Shown one piece after another: positions 1 through 11,116 of a DNA stretch of 64,000 nucleotides. The notes beneath the pieces are model-generated. The model ran no database searches. It was not told the DNA's origin and worked only from the letters and a program-made list of their open reading frames with translations. Source of the stretch: Triplophysa rosa (lineage: Eukaryota > Chordata > Actinopteri > Cypriniformes > Nemacheilidae); assembly GCF_024868665.1 (NCBI RefSeq), contig NC_079912.1, positions 18,563,384-18,627,383 on the forward strand, written 5' to 3'. Numbering within the stretch: position 1 is the stretch's first letter; the number at the start of each line of letters is the position of its first letter. The translations under genes and the position numbers were made by a program.

Positions 1-35
1 GAGAGAGAGACAGAGAGACAGAGAGAGAGAGAGAC

Positions 36-74
<39 letters not shown>

Positions 75-78
75 CAGA

Positions 79-115
<37 letters not shown>
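1..115. repeat. (GA)n / GACA microsatellite
   Basis: Almost pure GA dinucleotides with regular GACAGA interruptions run from the left edge to a G-run at 115-121. The left end is cut by the window, so the full length is unknown. Simple-sequence repeat with no coding content. Confidence 0.96.
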
Positions 116-3100
116 TGGGGGGGTCAGATTCAACCTGCATCTTTTGGAAAGCCAATTAGCTTGCTCCATTCATATCCCAAACAGGGTCACACTGTTATCC
201 TCTAAGCAAGGGTCTTCTGGACAGACCGTTTGCTTAAGATGATCCCCCACCGTCCCTTTCTTGCCACAGGGGAATGACCTTCATTTAAATACAGCCCCCA
301 TTACGGTCCGTCACAAAGGACAGGCCATACAGATCGGCTGACCAAAATTTACATGCACCGCATGCCCGGTCAGTCGTAGCCACTGGTTCTATTAAACACT
401 ATTTTCTAAATGATGTTTGAGATATTAATACAAGTTCCAAATGAAATGTATTAGGAGGTAATATAAGCATTTGGAGGCAGGAAGAAAGACTAGCGCACAG
501 ACAATACATTATACACAGGTCTCCCATTTATCAAAAACAAAGGAGCCCAAAAGTGGCAAAGACTAATGAGGTAAGAGAATCTCTCTCTTTGTGATAATAT
601 GAAGAAATTAATTAAAAATAAAGAATGGAAGCCGCTTCTTCACTCGCAAAATCATTTATTACAATGGTAATTGCTCCTCCCAAATGTAGGTTAATTCTTT
701 AAACAGTGTCCTACATCAAGATATTCTAATTCTCCTAATCTATAATTCATGATATACTTTGAACCAGACAAAGCTGTTAAATATTTAGTGAATCATTGCC
801 TTAAACTTAATCACCCTGCAGTAACCACATGTGTTTCTTAATGCAGTTTTCTCCATTTAGTTAAAGTGATACACTTGGTGGTGGTTTCACAATCAGCGAT
901 TAACGTAAAACAACTTAACACAATGAATTAATTAACACACTTTGTGTGCAGCAGCCCTACCACATCGAGAGAGCGAGAGAGAGGCTTTATAAAGTTTTAA
1001 ACATGATCTATAGTTAAGGGAATCTAATGGAACATTCATTAGCTATCCTTGTTGCACTTGGTACATCGCATCACTTCCTGTCTCTCCACCTGTATCTCAT
1101 TATCAAATAGAAACTTAAGGCACGATCACATCAAGAACAAAAACACTTTATAGAGATATACCAACTGTTATGGTTCATGTTTGTTTTAAGCTTCCGTGCT
1201 GCATCTTTACATTTCTAATATTTGACCCCCTTAAATTCGAATGGATTTGATTGGTTGTCAATAGTTATTAATTATAAACAGGAAATAAAATCGCTCTATA
1301 AGTGATTTCAACCAAATCAGAATCTGCCATTTATTATCATCACACGGCTGGTTGGAATGCTTGATTCTGATTGGCCAGTCACGACATTTGCAGGTTCGTT
1401 ATTCCCAGATAACAACTTCTCAAAACTAATAACACACGGTAACCCAGATGCAGCAAATCATTTTGACAGGTTATTTTTGACAAATTAAATATAAATGTAT
1501 TTTTTAATTACATATATGACATACTTACAAATGATTAAACCAAATTGCCTGTTCATGACATCTGAACGTCGTTTCTTACCTTAAAGCCGAAAGTAAACGG
1601 CCTTTCGGTAAAAATGAGCTCATAAAATATTTCACATTCACATTTCATGTCCAGTTTTTTTCTCATGTGGCAAGTAGCCGTGTAAGTAGCCTCTGCTTCG
1701 CGTCGGGTAAGATAAAAAATATATATGTTTTTATATGTACAACAAACAAATTGTGCTATAAAAGTCACAGCATATTAAATAGCAAAACATTGGCTTTAAT
1801 TTAATAATCTAATATTCAATATCCAATTTACTGTACTGGACATTTGAACTTGATATCTGATAGCTCATTTTTATGTTCAAGTAATATTGATAAGTCTATT
1901 CTGACAAAAACAACATCGCTGCAAATGACTATTAATATGAACTTAGTTCACAAACACCCAGAAATTGTTGGACAGTCATAATTTTACCTTGAAGCAAAAC
2001 AAATCTAAAATCCAAATTGTCCAGTATAGACTGGACAACTTAACGCACGCCCCTGGCCCAAAGTTAACCTCTGGTCTGTGCTTTCTCAATAATATAACAA
2101 TTTAATTTAGATTATTATTAATTTATATTTTATTTGATTGAATATCAATTGTATTCAACTCAATTAAAACCACTCAACAGTTATTGATTTTTTGCGGTCT
2201 ACCGGAAGTTAAGTTTAGGCCACATCACGTTTGTTTATGCTGTTGTTGCTGAAAGCATCTATCCTGTTTGGTACAGTGTGTGGGTTTGTGTTTTGGCTGA
2301 AATTTGGCGGTTTCATCAACATTCAACATTGATTTATTCAGGAATAACATACCAGTAGTTCTCATATTAATGTATGATGTAAGCGTTCTGTTGCTTCAAG
2401 AGGAATCAATGATGCAACACTGACACACACTGCTATTTGTTTATATTGCCAAGTTATTTCACATTCATCTAGAGTTTTCAATACCGAATTCAGCGTGATA
2501 ATATTCTTTAGCGTCTGAGGTCTCCTACTTATCTGTGAATAACATCACATCACAGCGAGGTGATACAAAGACTCCATCGCCACACAACAAACACGACATA
2601 CCGCAACAAAATACATGGACACATTTTAAACAGCCCATTTCAATGATTCATTCAGAAACACTTTCTACCTGATGTGTAATTCATCACGCTGCCGTTATCC
2701 TCTCCACCACTGCCAAGTAACAAACAGTGAGTTTTAGATGTGAATAATTTAAATTGTGTTACGCTGTGCTAATATTACCCGAGGAGAGAAGAGCTTTTCA
2801 TTGTTACACTTAATTTCCCAGTAGACCCTTCATATGAAAAAGGAGACTTTCCCAAAATAAAACATATTCAATGTTGTGATATTAAAAAGCAAAACCTGCA
2901 TTTTATAGTCCTATTTGTAGAAGTGTGGGCTAAGGTATGCAACATATAGGTATCTGCTATTTTTCACTGCGAAACCAATAGCAACCAATAAGAGAATTTC
3001 AAAAAGGGGTTTACGCTTCAAAACCTCAGCCCCGTGATCCCAGCGCTTCCCAAGGCAGATTCCAGAGCTCCAACAGCATCAGAGCCGATACATCAAAATA

Positions 3101-3235
3101 ACTATGTTGTGAATAATATCCTCAAGCTTCTAACCCCCCCCCTTCTCCTATGTTGTGTGTGCAAATTAAGCAATTAATGGATTCCCGGAGGACAGTTTTT
3201 ATTGCTCAGAGGTTGCTCTTTTATAGCTCAGGAGA
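116..3235. other. Unique AT-rich non-coding DNA
   Basis: No gene seen. The stretch is AT-rich with many TAAT and AATTA cores, a short GAGA purine run at 967-983 and a C-run near 3136-3144. Imperfect inverted copies of TACTGGACATTTG (near 1833) and CAAATTGTCCAGTA (near 2013) flank a 190-base segment and may mark a decayed inverted-repeat element. The 71-codon minus frame at 1553-1768 ends at a donor-like AAG|GTAAG but lacks a convincing acceptor. Confidence 0.6.
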
Positions 3236-3471
3236 TTTTAAGGTAGTTCACCCAAAAATAAAAATTCTCTTGCCATTTCAAACCTGTATGACTTTCTTCT
3301 GCAGAACACGAAAGAAGATATTATGAAGAATGATGGCAACCAAACAATCCATTCACTTTTATTGTATGGCCACAAAACCAGTACAAGTTCGGTTACCAAC
3401 ATTCTTATAAAGGTTAGAAATGACATGAGGAGGAAAACATGACTGAATATTCATTTTTGTATTTTTTTAAG
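3236..3471. repeat. Palindromic fish repeat, subfamily 1 (copy 1)
   Basis: The left end reads AGTTCACCCAAAAAT and the right end TTCATTTTTG. Inside are AAACCTGTATGACTTTCTTC and AGAACACGAAAGAAGATATT, with partial complements in the right half. It belongs to a cypriniform family of fold-back repeats about 230-440 bases long, related in structure to Angel-type short inverted-repeat elements; the name is from memory. This copy is degenerate and its right arm is decayed. Confidence 0.8.
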
Positions 3472-4167
3472 CAAAAAGACCCCATTTCTAATCTCATTGG
3501 CTAACTGATATATTAAAATTCTTATAGGTGTTGAACTTCTAGCTGTGCGGTAATACTTGCCCACTCTTTTCTCCAGCTATCTCCAAACATTTCCTCTCAG
3601 GGCAGATTGTGGAGTATTATTGATACCACATCAGCAGAGGTTATCTATAACATTTGTGCTATCAGACCACAGAGAGCCCCGGATGGAAATCAAGCCATCA
3701 GAAGACATTTTCTTTGGTTTCATTACAACAGATGTAAAAGATGAGGGCTTCGGTCAGATCATTGCACATCCAGCTCCTATAGATTGAAAATATGCCATAA
3801 ATCTATAATGTGGAAATAGGCGGCGCACAAAGAGGGGGGACAGGTATTAGTAACCTATTGTATGGATAATTGACGATTTCCTATGAAGCTTTTCAAACAG
3901 GCCTTCCATCTCTGAATCACTTTCATCCCATTGAATATGAGACTCTGATTGTGTGAAATCACCACAAGTACCTTCAATTACAGGAGGCAGTCAGCGTAGG
4001 AAATGGCTTCTGTAGGTCAGAGGGAGAAATGGCTTTGCGAAATGGCAGACTAAACCGCACCTTCAGACTGCAGCCTGCACACCTGTATCAGCGGATTACA
4101 TTTATCATTGGAGGCTTGATAATACATTAAATAAACATTCGAACAAACAACAATTAAGAAACATGTG
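3472..4167. other. Unique non-coding DNA
   Basis: No gene or repeat recognised. A 76-codon plus frame at 3557-3787 has no recognisable domain, no splice context and no GC elevation, so it is taken as chance. Confidence 0.55.
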
Positions 4168-4282
4168 AAGTGTGCTTGCAACGGCAAGGCCGTGGGTTCG
4201 ATCCCGGGCGGAAACACAGGAATTGCTGAAGTCAATTAGAAATAAAAGCCAAATGTATAAATGGTAGATTTTAAATGTAAGA
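4168..4282 (+). mobile_element. DANA-like tRNA-derived SINE, 5' truncated
   Basis: GTGCTTGCAACGGCAAGGCC is followed by a perfect polymerase III B box, GGTTCGATCCC, at 4195-4205. The 3' part, AAAAGCCAAATGTATAAATG, resembles the DANA tail. The A box is missing, so the copy is 5' truncated and probably inactive. DANA/mermaid SINEs are known from zebrafish and relatives, which supports the taxonomic call. Confidence 0.75.
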
Positions 4283-4849
4283 CAAAATAACACAGGGTTA
4301 AAACACATTTTTTTTACTGTAGAGCTTGCATACACAACACCAGGGTGGTTGCCAGGGTGTTGCTATGCAGGTGCTACGGTGTTTATTGAATGCAATGTGG
4401 TCGCAAAGTGACTCCTTATGGCCCAAATAAAAAAAGAATGTAATAGCATAGCATATTGTATCATCAGATATCATTTATGTCTCGACACTAACATCGCAGG
4501 TTGCCTGGCAAAGTTCAATACTAAGAGTTATGGCGAAAACTCGAACCCCAAGCATTAGCAAGTATGAGCAATGGTGACGCTAGCCCTAACAAGCGCCGCT
4601 AACAAGCACACAACAAAACAGAATCTGAAAAAAGTTATCGAAGATGCTGTCCGCGGCTCTATTAATGTTCTCCTGGACACAGCAGGGGATAATCTCTCAA
4701 TCAGCGTAATGAGGAAATATATACGGTTTGATCCCAGCAGCTCACGGCTGGCCTCAAGACCAATTTACCTTTCAAATCCTAAAAGAAGTTTTGCACCATT
4801 ACACTATCCTTCAAAGCGAGAGGGCTTCAAATCCTCCCACAAACCCTGA
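4283..4849. other. Non-coding DNA with a GGTGTTGCT-type remnant
   Basis: No gene seen. At 4341-4385, GGTGGTTGCCAGGGTGTTGC followed by a diverged GTGTT copy looks like a remnant of the GGGTGTTGCTATG minisatellite-like repeats common in fish. The 92-codon plus frame at 4571-4849 matches nothing recognised. Confidence 0.5.
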
Positions 4850-5480
4850 TTATTTATTTCCCCTGTTGGACGGCGCTTCTTTGTTTTAATTAAAGCAAAT
4901 TCCACGAGGGGACGTCACGCGGGGGCCGGAGGGAGTTTTTCTAATTATCGTACCAATCAAGATTAAATCTGGGCGATTAGAAATGCAGCCGTCCCGAAGA
5001 AGCCGTATATGACCAGGGCCTGAGATTTTTGTTTGTGTGTGAATTATAAGGATTTGGCTGAGACCGCAAAATAACCTCGCGTCTAATAAAGAGCACGGAT
5101 CGGAGACAGTTCGGGTCGCAAGATGAGGCACACATACAAAACGCATTACAAGAGAGATAAATAGCATTTAAAGCCTGGGTGATTTACTGCACAACATATT
5201 AAAAACTACACTGATTCATTAATATGTAAACCAGCCCCGTGTCATTAATATTGAGGGTGGGAAAGGCCAGGCTAATGCAGGGACCTGTGTAGATTGAGTT
5301 CAGGGCTTCTATTTCTCCGGGGCCCCTCACCTTCGTCTTGGCGTGTCTCTGGGGTAAACGGGCCGCATAAATATGCTTGATTACTTACGGTATACACCCA
5401 TCAGGAGACAAATATCTGCAATTATTTTGGCGCCTCGTGAAGTCATAAGTTAAATGGAATTAAACATTACGGCTTGATGA
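4850..5480. promoter_or_regulatory. Candidate regulatory block
   Basis: A repeat-free block with raised GC and many intact TAAT/ATTA cores: TTTTAATTAAAGC at 4884, CTAATTATCG at 4940, GATTAAATC at 4960, TCATTAATATTGAGG at 5241, and GCATAAATATGC near 5366. This mix of AT-rich homeodomain-like cores and CpG-containing spacers is typical of vertebrate conserved non-coding elements. Conservation itself was not tested. Overlapping short frames on both strands look like chance. Confidence 0.32.
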
Positions 5481-6088
5481 CGCTTTAGAGATTGCGTTAG
5501 AAATGCCACGTAACATTAAAAAATGACATTTGGCTTTTGCAGGAAAAGATAGCTTCTCTGATGCTTTACTGTGCCTTTTCACAAAACGAGCGGAGAAACG
5601 CTTTATATCTCTGCAGCTAATTGAAGTCTTGCGTTCTGTATTCACAGTCGAAATGACATTGGTCCTTTTTAGAAGATGAATCCATTGCATTCACTACATA
5701 AAAGAGGGCATTGTTCAATAAGACCCAAGTGTGAATAAATTCAATATTCCTGTAAAAGGTAATAGGTCTTACGTTTTTGTACAACCTTGTGGAAAAAATG
5801 GGATGTAAGGCGGTCTCATAAACTTTCACTGTGACCTTCGTTTTGTTAAGTTTTTCAATGTGCCAGCTTTGTGTTCGTATATGCTTTGATTATATATATT
5901 TTTACAATGATCCAAACTAATACCTTTCATTATATAAAAATTGTAGGTCAACTTAACAAACCTTTATTTACATCACCTAACTATCAGATAACTTGGCCAA
6001 CTCCTAAAAAACAAAGTTACCTTGGTAACTAACAACATCACTTCAAGTGTTCCATGCTGAGAAATCTGGGCTGGCAGCAGTTTGTGAT
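5481..6088. other. Unique non-coding DNA
   Basis: No gene, RNA or repeat recognised. Short overlapping minus frames at 5460-5829 have no recognisable content. Confidence 0.5.
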
Positions 6089-6797
6089 TTAAAGGTCCAG
6101 TGTGTCATTTTTTGGAGGCTCTATTGACAGAAATGCAATATAATACACATAACTATGTCTTCAGAGGTGTATAAAGACCGTATGTAATGAAGCGTTATGT
6201 TTGTATTACCTTAGAATGAGCTATTTCTATCTACATACAGTACACCGCGGGTCCCCTTACATGGAAGTCGCCATGTTGTTTCTACAGTGGCCCTAAACGG
6301 ACAAACTGCTCTACAGAGCGTGTTTTGTAAATACGCTATCTACTTCGGCAAAGAAGTGAAAATGTGATGGCATCTTTGTCCTGTGTTAGCCACCGTAGTC
6401 AGGGCTCGACATAAAGGACTGCCCGATGGCCCGGGGCCAGCATGGGAGATCCTCGGGCCAGTTGAGAGAACTGCTTTATTGTCATGGAAAATTATAATTT
6501 GTACGTTTTTGAGACATGCCTATTTAAATATTCCCAAGATGATGCAAAAGAGGACTGGATTCGGTTCTCACGTGCTGTTTGAGATACGCGCGCAGCCAGA
6601 ATGCCACATCAGACAATGCGCAAAATACTGAATTGAGTTCTCTTTCACATCTTCTTACTATTAATCAGACATATCGACAAAAATTATGCCAAAATTACCA
6701 ATTATCATTATGAAAAGTAATCAATTATGTCTTACGGAAACAAAACGCACGTGGAAACAAATCGCGTGTGTTACATTATATAAGATCCGTGCATCTC

Positions 6798-7936
6798 TTA
6801 AAGGGGACATTTCATGAAAATCTGACTTTTTCAATGTTTAAGTGCTATAATCGGGTGTCTGGTGCATCTACCAACTCAGAAAATGTGAAAAATGACAATC
6901 CAGTAACTTTGTTTACGTGAGCCTATCTCTGCAAGCCTGTGAGAAAACGAGCCGTTCAGATTTCGCTCGCTTTCTGACGTAGGCAGTCGTTCTTATTATA
7001 ATATTACCGCCCCCTTTTCTGAACGTGTCCACCCATGGCGCTGCCGCCATTTTTGTTTTCGCAAGCGACTTATGTGAATTAGTTCTGACACCATGGCAAA
7101 AGTAAGCAAAGCATGCTAAGTGTTGTGTTGTTGGCTGCACAGAGCAGCAGAGAACACTGTTCCCAGCCTGACAGGAGAGCAATGGATTTATTCTGTTTTC
7201 AATGGAAATCCACCAGACTGAACGAGGCAAAGCTGCAAATAAAGACATTGTAAGTACCGTTATTTTTTAAGTAAGACCTCAGGGACCTGTGGCAACTTAA
7301 AAGTAGGTAAAACGTCATTGTGAAACGTTTGTCCATTCACTCATAGAAAGCAATGTGTGTGGCTTGTAAACACGCAACGGGATTGTCCTGTGTAACGTTA
7401 CTTTCACTTAGAGAAAATGCGATGCGTTTGTCTTGAGTATCTTCACTTATAGAAAGCAGTATGTATGGTCTGTAAACACGCGATGGGTCTGTCATGGCTA
7501 CTTTCACTTATAGAAAGCAGTATGTATGGTCTGTAAACATGCGACCGGTTTGTCATGCGTAATTTCGCATGTAGAAAACATGACGCCTTTGTTAGGAGTC
7601 TGTTCGCTTTTAGAAAACAATGTGTTTGGTGTTTAAAGACAGAAACAGCGTTTCTCATTCGCTTTATGTGACCCTTCTTTTGTCGATGGAAGCACACGCT
7701 CACAGCCCTGGCTGAGTTTTCTGTGAAAAGGGGGCGGAGACTAGCAGCTCATTTGCACTTAAAGAGACACACACCAAAACAGCGCATTTCTCCTCGCATG
7801 CAAAATTGGGCAATTAGGGCATGGTATAATAAAAGATCTGCGGTGTATTTTGAGGTGAACCTTCACAGACACACTCTGTGGACCCCTAAGATTTATATTA
7901 CATTTGTGTAAAAGTAGCAAGAAACCTCTCCTTTAA
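6798..7936 (+). mobile_element. TTAA-ended MITE, AAAGGGGACATTTC type
   Basis: The left end is TTAAAGGGGACATTTC; the right end, read inward, is TTAAAGGAGAGGTTTC (12 of 16 match). The internal sequence, with AAAATCTGACTTTTTCAATG, AAGTGCTATAAT and CCCCTAAGATTTATATTACA, is a widespread fish MITE type. It is nested inside the hAT-like element. At about 1.1 kb it is longer than usual, because a tandem array at 7333-7640 expands its centre. Small frames at 6913-7248 and 7443-7703 are internal shadows. Confidence 0.75.
7333..7640. repeat. Diverged ~60-base tandem array inside the MITE
   Basis: The motif TTCACTTATAGAAAGCAGTA followed by TGTAAACACGCGA and TTTGTCATG recurs about six times, at about 7333, 7402, 7441, 7501, 7562 and 7602. 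Units are 60-69 bases when complete and about 40 when shortened. The middle copies, at 7441 and 7501, are nearly identical, so part of the array expanded recently. Confidence 0.8.
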
Positions 7937-8521
7937 AGGGGCAGCAGCATAATAAACGTCTCAGTTTTGTTCATCAAACAACAAAGACAAAAAACACTCA
8001 CTGCACTTCACTGATTAAATTATAACTTTAGTAAGGTTAAATCAATATTATATTTAAAACAGTGAAGACTATAAAGTATTTACATGATTTAATTTCTGTA
8101 CCTGATAAATACTATTATTAGACCAACCTAGAACACCTGAAATGCACTGATTATTTGTATGTTTGCTTTATTACATTTATCTGTGCTATTGCACATACTT
8201 TGATTACTTGACCTTATTTTATTACTTACTGATTAGATGTCTTCAACAATATTTGAAATTTTGAGTTATAGGCTAATAGTTTTATGGTGTCACCCTTATT
8301 TATTAAGATTACAAAGGTAAAAAACAACAAAGAAATAACTAGATATTATTGAATACATTTTGTGGTGGGGCCAGCGAAAATTTTGGCCACGACCGGGCCA
8401 GAAGAAAAGATCCTTAGTGTTAAGGCCTGGTAGTGCTTCAAAGGTAGGGGTGGAGTGAACCATTGGTTGCAAATTGCAACCTCACCGCTATGCCGCTAAA
8501 TATCATCAACTGGTCCTTTAA

Positions 8522-9195
8522 GCATCCTGAATCGTGCTGAACTGGAAATGCAACCCTTACAGTTTCGTTCTACCAATGGGGAAGTGCTTTAACCATCCTG
8601 ATGAATTGATGAATGTGGAATTATAAAATTATTGTTGTGTTTTCTAAAAAAGGACAAATAAAAAGAGAAATCACACCAATTTTGTAGGCTACATATTTTC
8701 CCGTCTTTCTCTGTTCATGGAGGATGGCTCACGATGCAGCTTTATCTAATTGGTTTATTGTCTGGAGATGCTGGTGACAAGACAGGCGGTCAGAAGCAAG
8801 CTTTCATCAGAGGTTATTTGGAGAAATAACTAATCTCAGCCATTCTGCCAGCACTGACTCAACCTGCTGCGACTGAGTCGGGCTCTCTGGAGAGTTCATT
8901 AAGACAGTGGCATTCCAGATCTCCAGTCAACAACTAAACATGGCGGGCACCTTTACGCTGCCACACTGTCTCGCCTTCCTATCACCTTCCAGTGTCCCAC
9001 AGATATTAGTAGTTTGCAGTGACAAAGGAAATAGACTGTTTACAGGGATGAATTACTCAGCCAGGGACCAATTCAATGGGAAAGAATGATAGACAGAATT
9101 AGACTGTAAATTGTCCAGTTATGGAAAAACATGACTGAAAAACTGTTGTCTGTTTGAATGCAAACATTGAAATACTTCAGGTAATACAAAGATAT
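8522..9195. promoter_or_regulatory. Repeat-poor block, possible regulatory DNA
   Basis: No gene seen. From about 8700 to 9090 the sequence is repeat-free and moderately GC-rich, with CTAATTGG, a GACTCAAC / GACTGAGTC pair near 8857-8879 and balanced composition. This could be a conserved non-coding element. The 60-codon plus frame at 8907-9089 looks like chance. Confidence 0.22.
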
Positions 9196-9541
9196 TGTGT
9201 TTGTTAACATTAGTAAATGCATTTGCTAACATGAATTAACAATGAGTGATATAGCTTTTAGTGATTACTGTACGCTCACGTCAATACAAACATTCATGTT
9301 CATTGTGCATTACCAATGTTAACAGATACAACTTTTCTATTAGTAAATGTTTAAATTAACATGAACTAAAATGAATTCATGCCATTCGAGAGTTAGTTTA
9401 TTTTTAGCTAACAAATACTAATGTATTTAAAATTTTGCTCTCAAACAGGCAACAGTTTTTAGTCATGTTTTTCCACATCATTTTCAAGTATTGGATAATT
9501 TAATAAATACATTATTATACCTTATTGTAAAGTGTTACCAT
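9196..9541. mobile_element. MITE of the TTAACATTAGTAAATGCA / AGTGTTACC type
   Basis: The left part has TGTTAACATTAGTAAATGCA, GCTAACATGAATTAACAATG and a mirrored ATGTTCATTGTGCATTA. The right end is CTTATTGTAAAGTGTTACC. This internally repetitive, partly palindromic structure with a GGTAACACTTTACAATAAGG end is a common cypriniform MITE. The left terminal repeat is decayed. Confidence 0.75.
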
Positions 9542-9686
9542 AAATTAAAATGTTTCTTAATTTAAAACCTAGAGTTGAAACGTGCCCTTCTTTGGTAAAA
9601 TACTTTTAAACTACAAGTGTGGGATTTGTAAAATGATTTTACATAGGACTGTCACAATTATGACATTTGGCTAATGATTGTAATGG

Positions 9687-9744
9687 TGTCATGGCTCTGC
9701 TTCCTTAGTCATGTTTTTCTTGGTCCTGTAGCAGAGTCATGACA
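9687..9744. repeat. Hairpin at the LTR start
   Basis: TGTCATGGCTCTGCT at the very start pairs with AGCAGAGTCATGACA at 9730-9744: 15-base arms with one mismatch and a 28-base loop. The same segment is absent from the 3' LTR. Confidence 0.85.
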
Positions 9745-9914
9745 AAGTCTTTGGTTATGTGTGGAGAGAAACATATTATTGTCTGTTTGACTATAATATA
9801 CGTTCTCTCCAGTGTCTTGTCATTGGCCCCATTCCTCTCGTTTCCTCGTTATCCTTCCCTAAGTGTTTGATTACCCACACCTGCCCCGTGTCGTTATCCC
9901 TCGTTTGTCTTCCC

Positions 9915-9923
9915 TTTAAATAC
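9915..9923 (+). promoter_or_regulatory. TATA-like box of the 5' LTR
   Basis: TTTAAATAC lies in the expected U3 position, about 370 bases before the AATAAA signal. The same sequence recurs in the 3' LTR at about 11999-12007. It is the likely core promoter of the retroelement. Confidence 0.5.
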
Positions 9924-9971
9924 CCTCTTGTTTCTTTGTCTTGTGCTCGTGGATTGTATCTGTACGTTTCG

Positions 9972-10121
9972 TGTTCCTGTGCCTTGCCGTGTTCCTGTGC
10001 CTTGCCTGTGTTCCTGTGCCTTGCCTGTGTTCCTGTGCCTTGCCTGTGTTCCTGTGCCTTGCCTGTGTCCTGTGCCTTGCCTGTGTTCCTGTGCCTTGCC
10101 TGTGTTCCTGTGCCTTGCCTG
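9972..10121 (+). repeat. 19-base minisatellite in the 5' LTR, 8 units
   Basis: Eight copies of TGTTCCTGTGCCTTGCCTG, two of them one base short. As 19 is not a multiple of 3, all three frames read as the same Cys/Leu/Pro-rich string, which explains the overlapping long frames here. They are not genes. Confidence 0.95.
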
Positions 10122-10289
10122 TTCGTGTTTTGTGAGTTTTGTGCCTTGTAGTGTTTAAGACGTTTGGTCGTGTCCTTAGTTTAGTTTAGTGTTCTTGTTT
10201 TCATTTTGCCCCCTCGTGGGAAGTCTTTTTTTATATTTGTTCTTAGTTCTGTTTTCCCCCATGTGGGTTTTGTTTTGTGTGTTTTTGTA

Positions 10290-10295
10290 AATAAA
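10290..10295 (+). other. Polyadenylation signal of the 5' LTR
   Basis: AATAAA is followed about 60 bases later by the LTR end. The equivalent in the 3' LTR is AATAAA at 12535-12540. Confidence 0.6.
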
Positions 10296-10393
10296 TATTT
10301 CTGTTAACCCCTTCACTGCCTGCCTGCGCTTGGGTTCTTCACCGCCAGTCGTGACAGAATCCACGAGCCACCCAGAACCCAGCAGGCAGCAGT

Positions 10394-11116
10394 ATGAACA
10401 CTGGACGGTCCCACCTAGCTCGCCTCCTCTGCGGACTTTGCCAGGGAAGCGAGAGTGTGGACGAGTATGTGGAGAGGTTCCTGGATGTCGCCGAGAATGG
10501 CGTCTTTGGGGAGGAGGAGCTGGCGTGCTGTTCAACTCCGGTCTCAGAACCCACTCTCAAGGGCGGAGATGAGGGCGTTGAGGCCGTTGGACTTCGAGCC
10601 GTGTGGCTCTCCGCCGCAGAGCGGTCGGAGTCCATGGTCTCAACAAGTGCCCGCTACCCATCTCCGTTGGTCACGATCCCTGAGGGTGGTTCCCTGCAGA
10701 TCGGGGTTGTGGGCATCGGCACGCCATCCCCCTCACTCTCGGCAGCCTCTCCACCGTCCACCAGCCTCGTGGGCAAGCGGGGGAGGCGAGCGTCCTGGGG
10801 ATCCACCTCCGAGGAGTCCCAGCCAGAGCCGGCCGTGCCTTACACCTCCTTCCATAACCCGACCACCAGCCGGGTGGCTGGCGAAGAAGAAGAGGCACGG
10901 CGGGCAGCGTGGTCTCCCCCGGCCGGTGCAGCCGGCAGTCCAGTCCGGTGCAGCCGGCGTCCAGTCCGTGTCGCAGCCGGCGTCCAGTCCGGTGTCCAGC
11001 CGGCGTCCAGTCCGGTGCAGCCGGCGTCCAGTCCGGTGCAGCCGGCGTCCAGTCCGGTGGTCAGCCGGCGTCCAGTCCGGGTCCAGTCCGGTCCAGTCCG
11101 GCGTCCAGTCCGGTGA
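10394..11116 (+). pseudogene. Decayed retrotransposon gag-like reading frame
   Basis: The ATG at 10394 opens 240 codons. Residues 8-46 (LARLLCGLCQGS, then SVDEYVERFLDVAE and EEELACC) have the pattern of a fish gypsy-type gag: a Leu-rich helix, QGS..V.EY...F, then an acidic stretch. At about 10531 the expected next residues, FNSGL, are found only in another frame, so a one-base frameshift separates them. Downstream is Pro/Ser-rich, running into the minisatellite. No CCHC zinc knuckle or aspartic protease motif is seen. Function is probably lost; some LTR elements keep gag fragments only as packaging sequence. Confidence 0.65.

Larger units (their letters stand above)
6400..8429 (+). mobile_element. 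hAT-like element inserted in copy A
   Basis: It starts CAGGGCTCGACATAAAGGA and ends AAGGCCTG, so both ends begin CAGG when read inward. The flanks share a 5-base direct duplication, GTAGT, at 6395-6399 and 8430-8434; removing the insert restores the host sequence CCACCGTAGTGCTTC. Sub-terminal GGGCCAG motifs occur near both ends. CAGGGCTCGA ends are common in fish hAT elements, some of which make 5-base duplications. No transposase frame is visible, so it is non-autonomous. A further MITE sits inside it. Confidence 0.75.
6089..8521 (+). mobile_element. TTAA-ended MITE, GGTCCAGTGT type (copy A), interrupted
   Basis: The left end is TTAAAGGTCCAGTGTGT; the right end is AACTGGTCCTTTAA, giving terminal inverted repeats TTAAAGGTCCAGT / TTAAAGGACCAGT. 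The left half (6089-6399) includes GGAGGCTCTATTGACAGAAA and AGCCCTAAACGG-like sequence. The right half (8430-8521) has GGTTGCAAATTGCAACCTC and GCCGCTAAA. The same sequence occurs at 23336-23553, 27659-28605 and, inverted, 32451-32818. It is split by a 2030-base insertion at 6400-8429. The family looks like a non-autonomous DNA transposon. Confidence 0.88.
9687..10356 (+). repeat. 5' LTR (complete, 670 bases)
   Basis: It runs TGTCATGGCTCTGC to CGCCAGTCGTGACA. From 9760 it matches the 3' LTR almost base for base apart from the minisatellite number and small indels. It contains a TATA-like TTTAAATAC at 9915-9923 (U3) and AATAAA at 10290-10295 (end of R), so U3-R-U5 order can be read. U5 is about 50 bases long. 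Confidence 0.9.

Noticed and set aside
1553..1768. Minus frame ending at AAG|GTAAG
   Set aside because: No convincing acceptor or pyrimidine tract upstream, and the peptide is unrecognised.
4184..4210. tRNA gene suggested by a perfect B box
   Set aside because: No acceptor stem, anticodon arm or A box; it is the head of a SINE.
6913..7248. 111-codon minus frame
   Set aside because: Lies wholly within a known MITE type.
9759..10158. Three overlapping Cys/Leu/Pro-rich frames in the 5' LTR
   Set aside because: They are one 19-base tandem repeat read in three phases; no constraint is implied.
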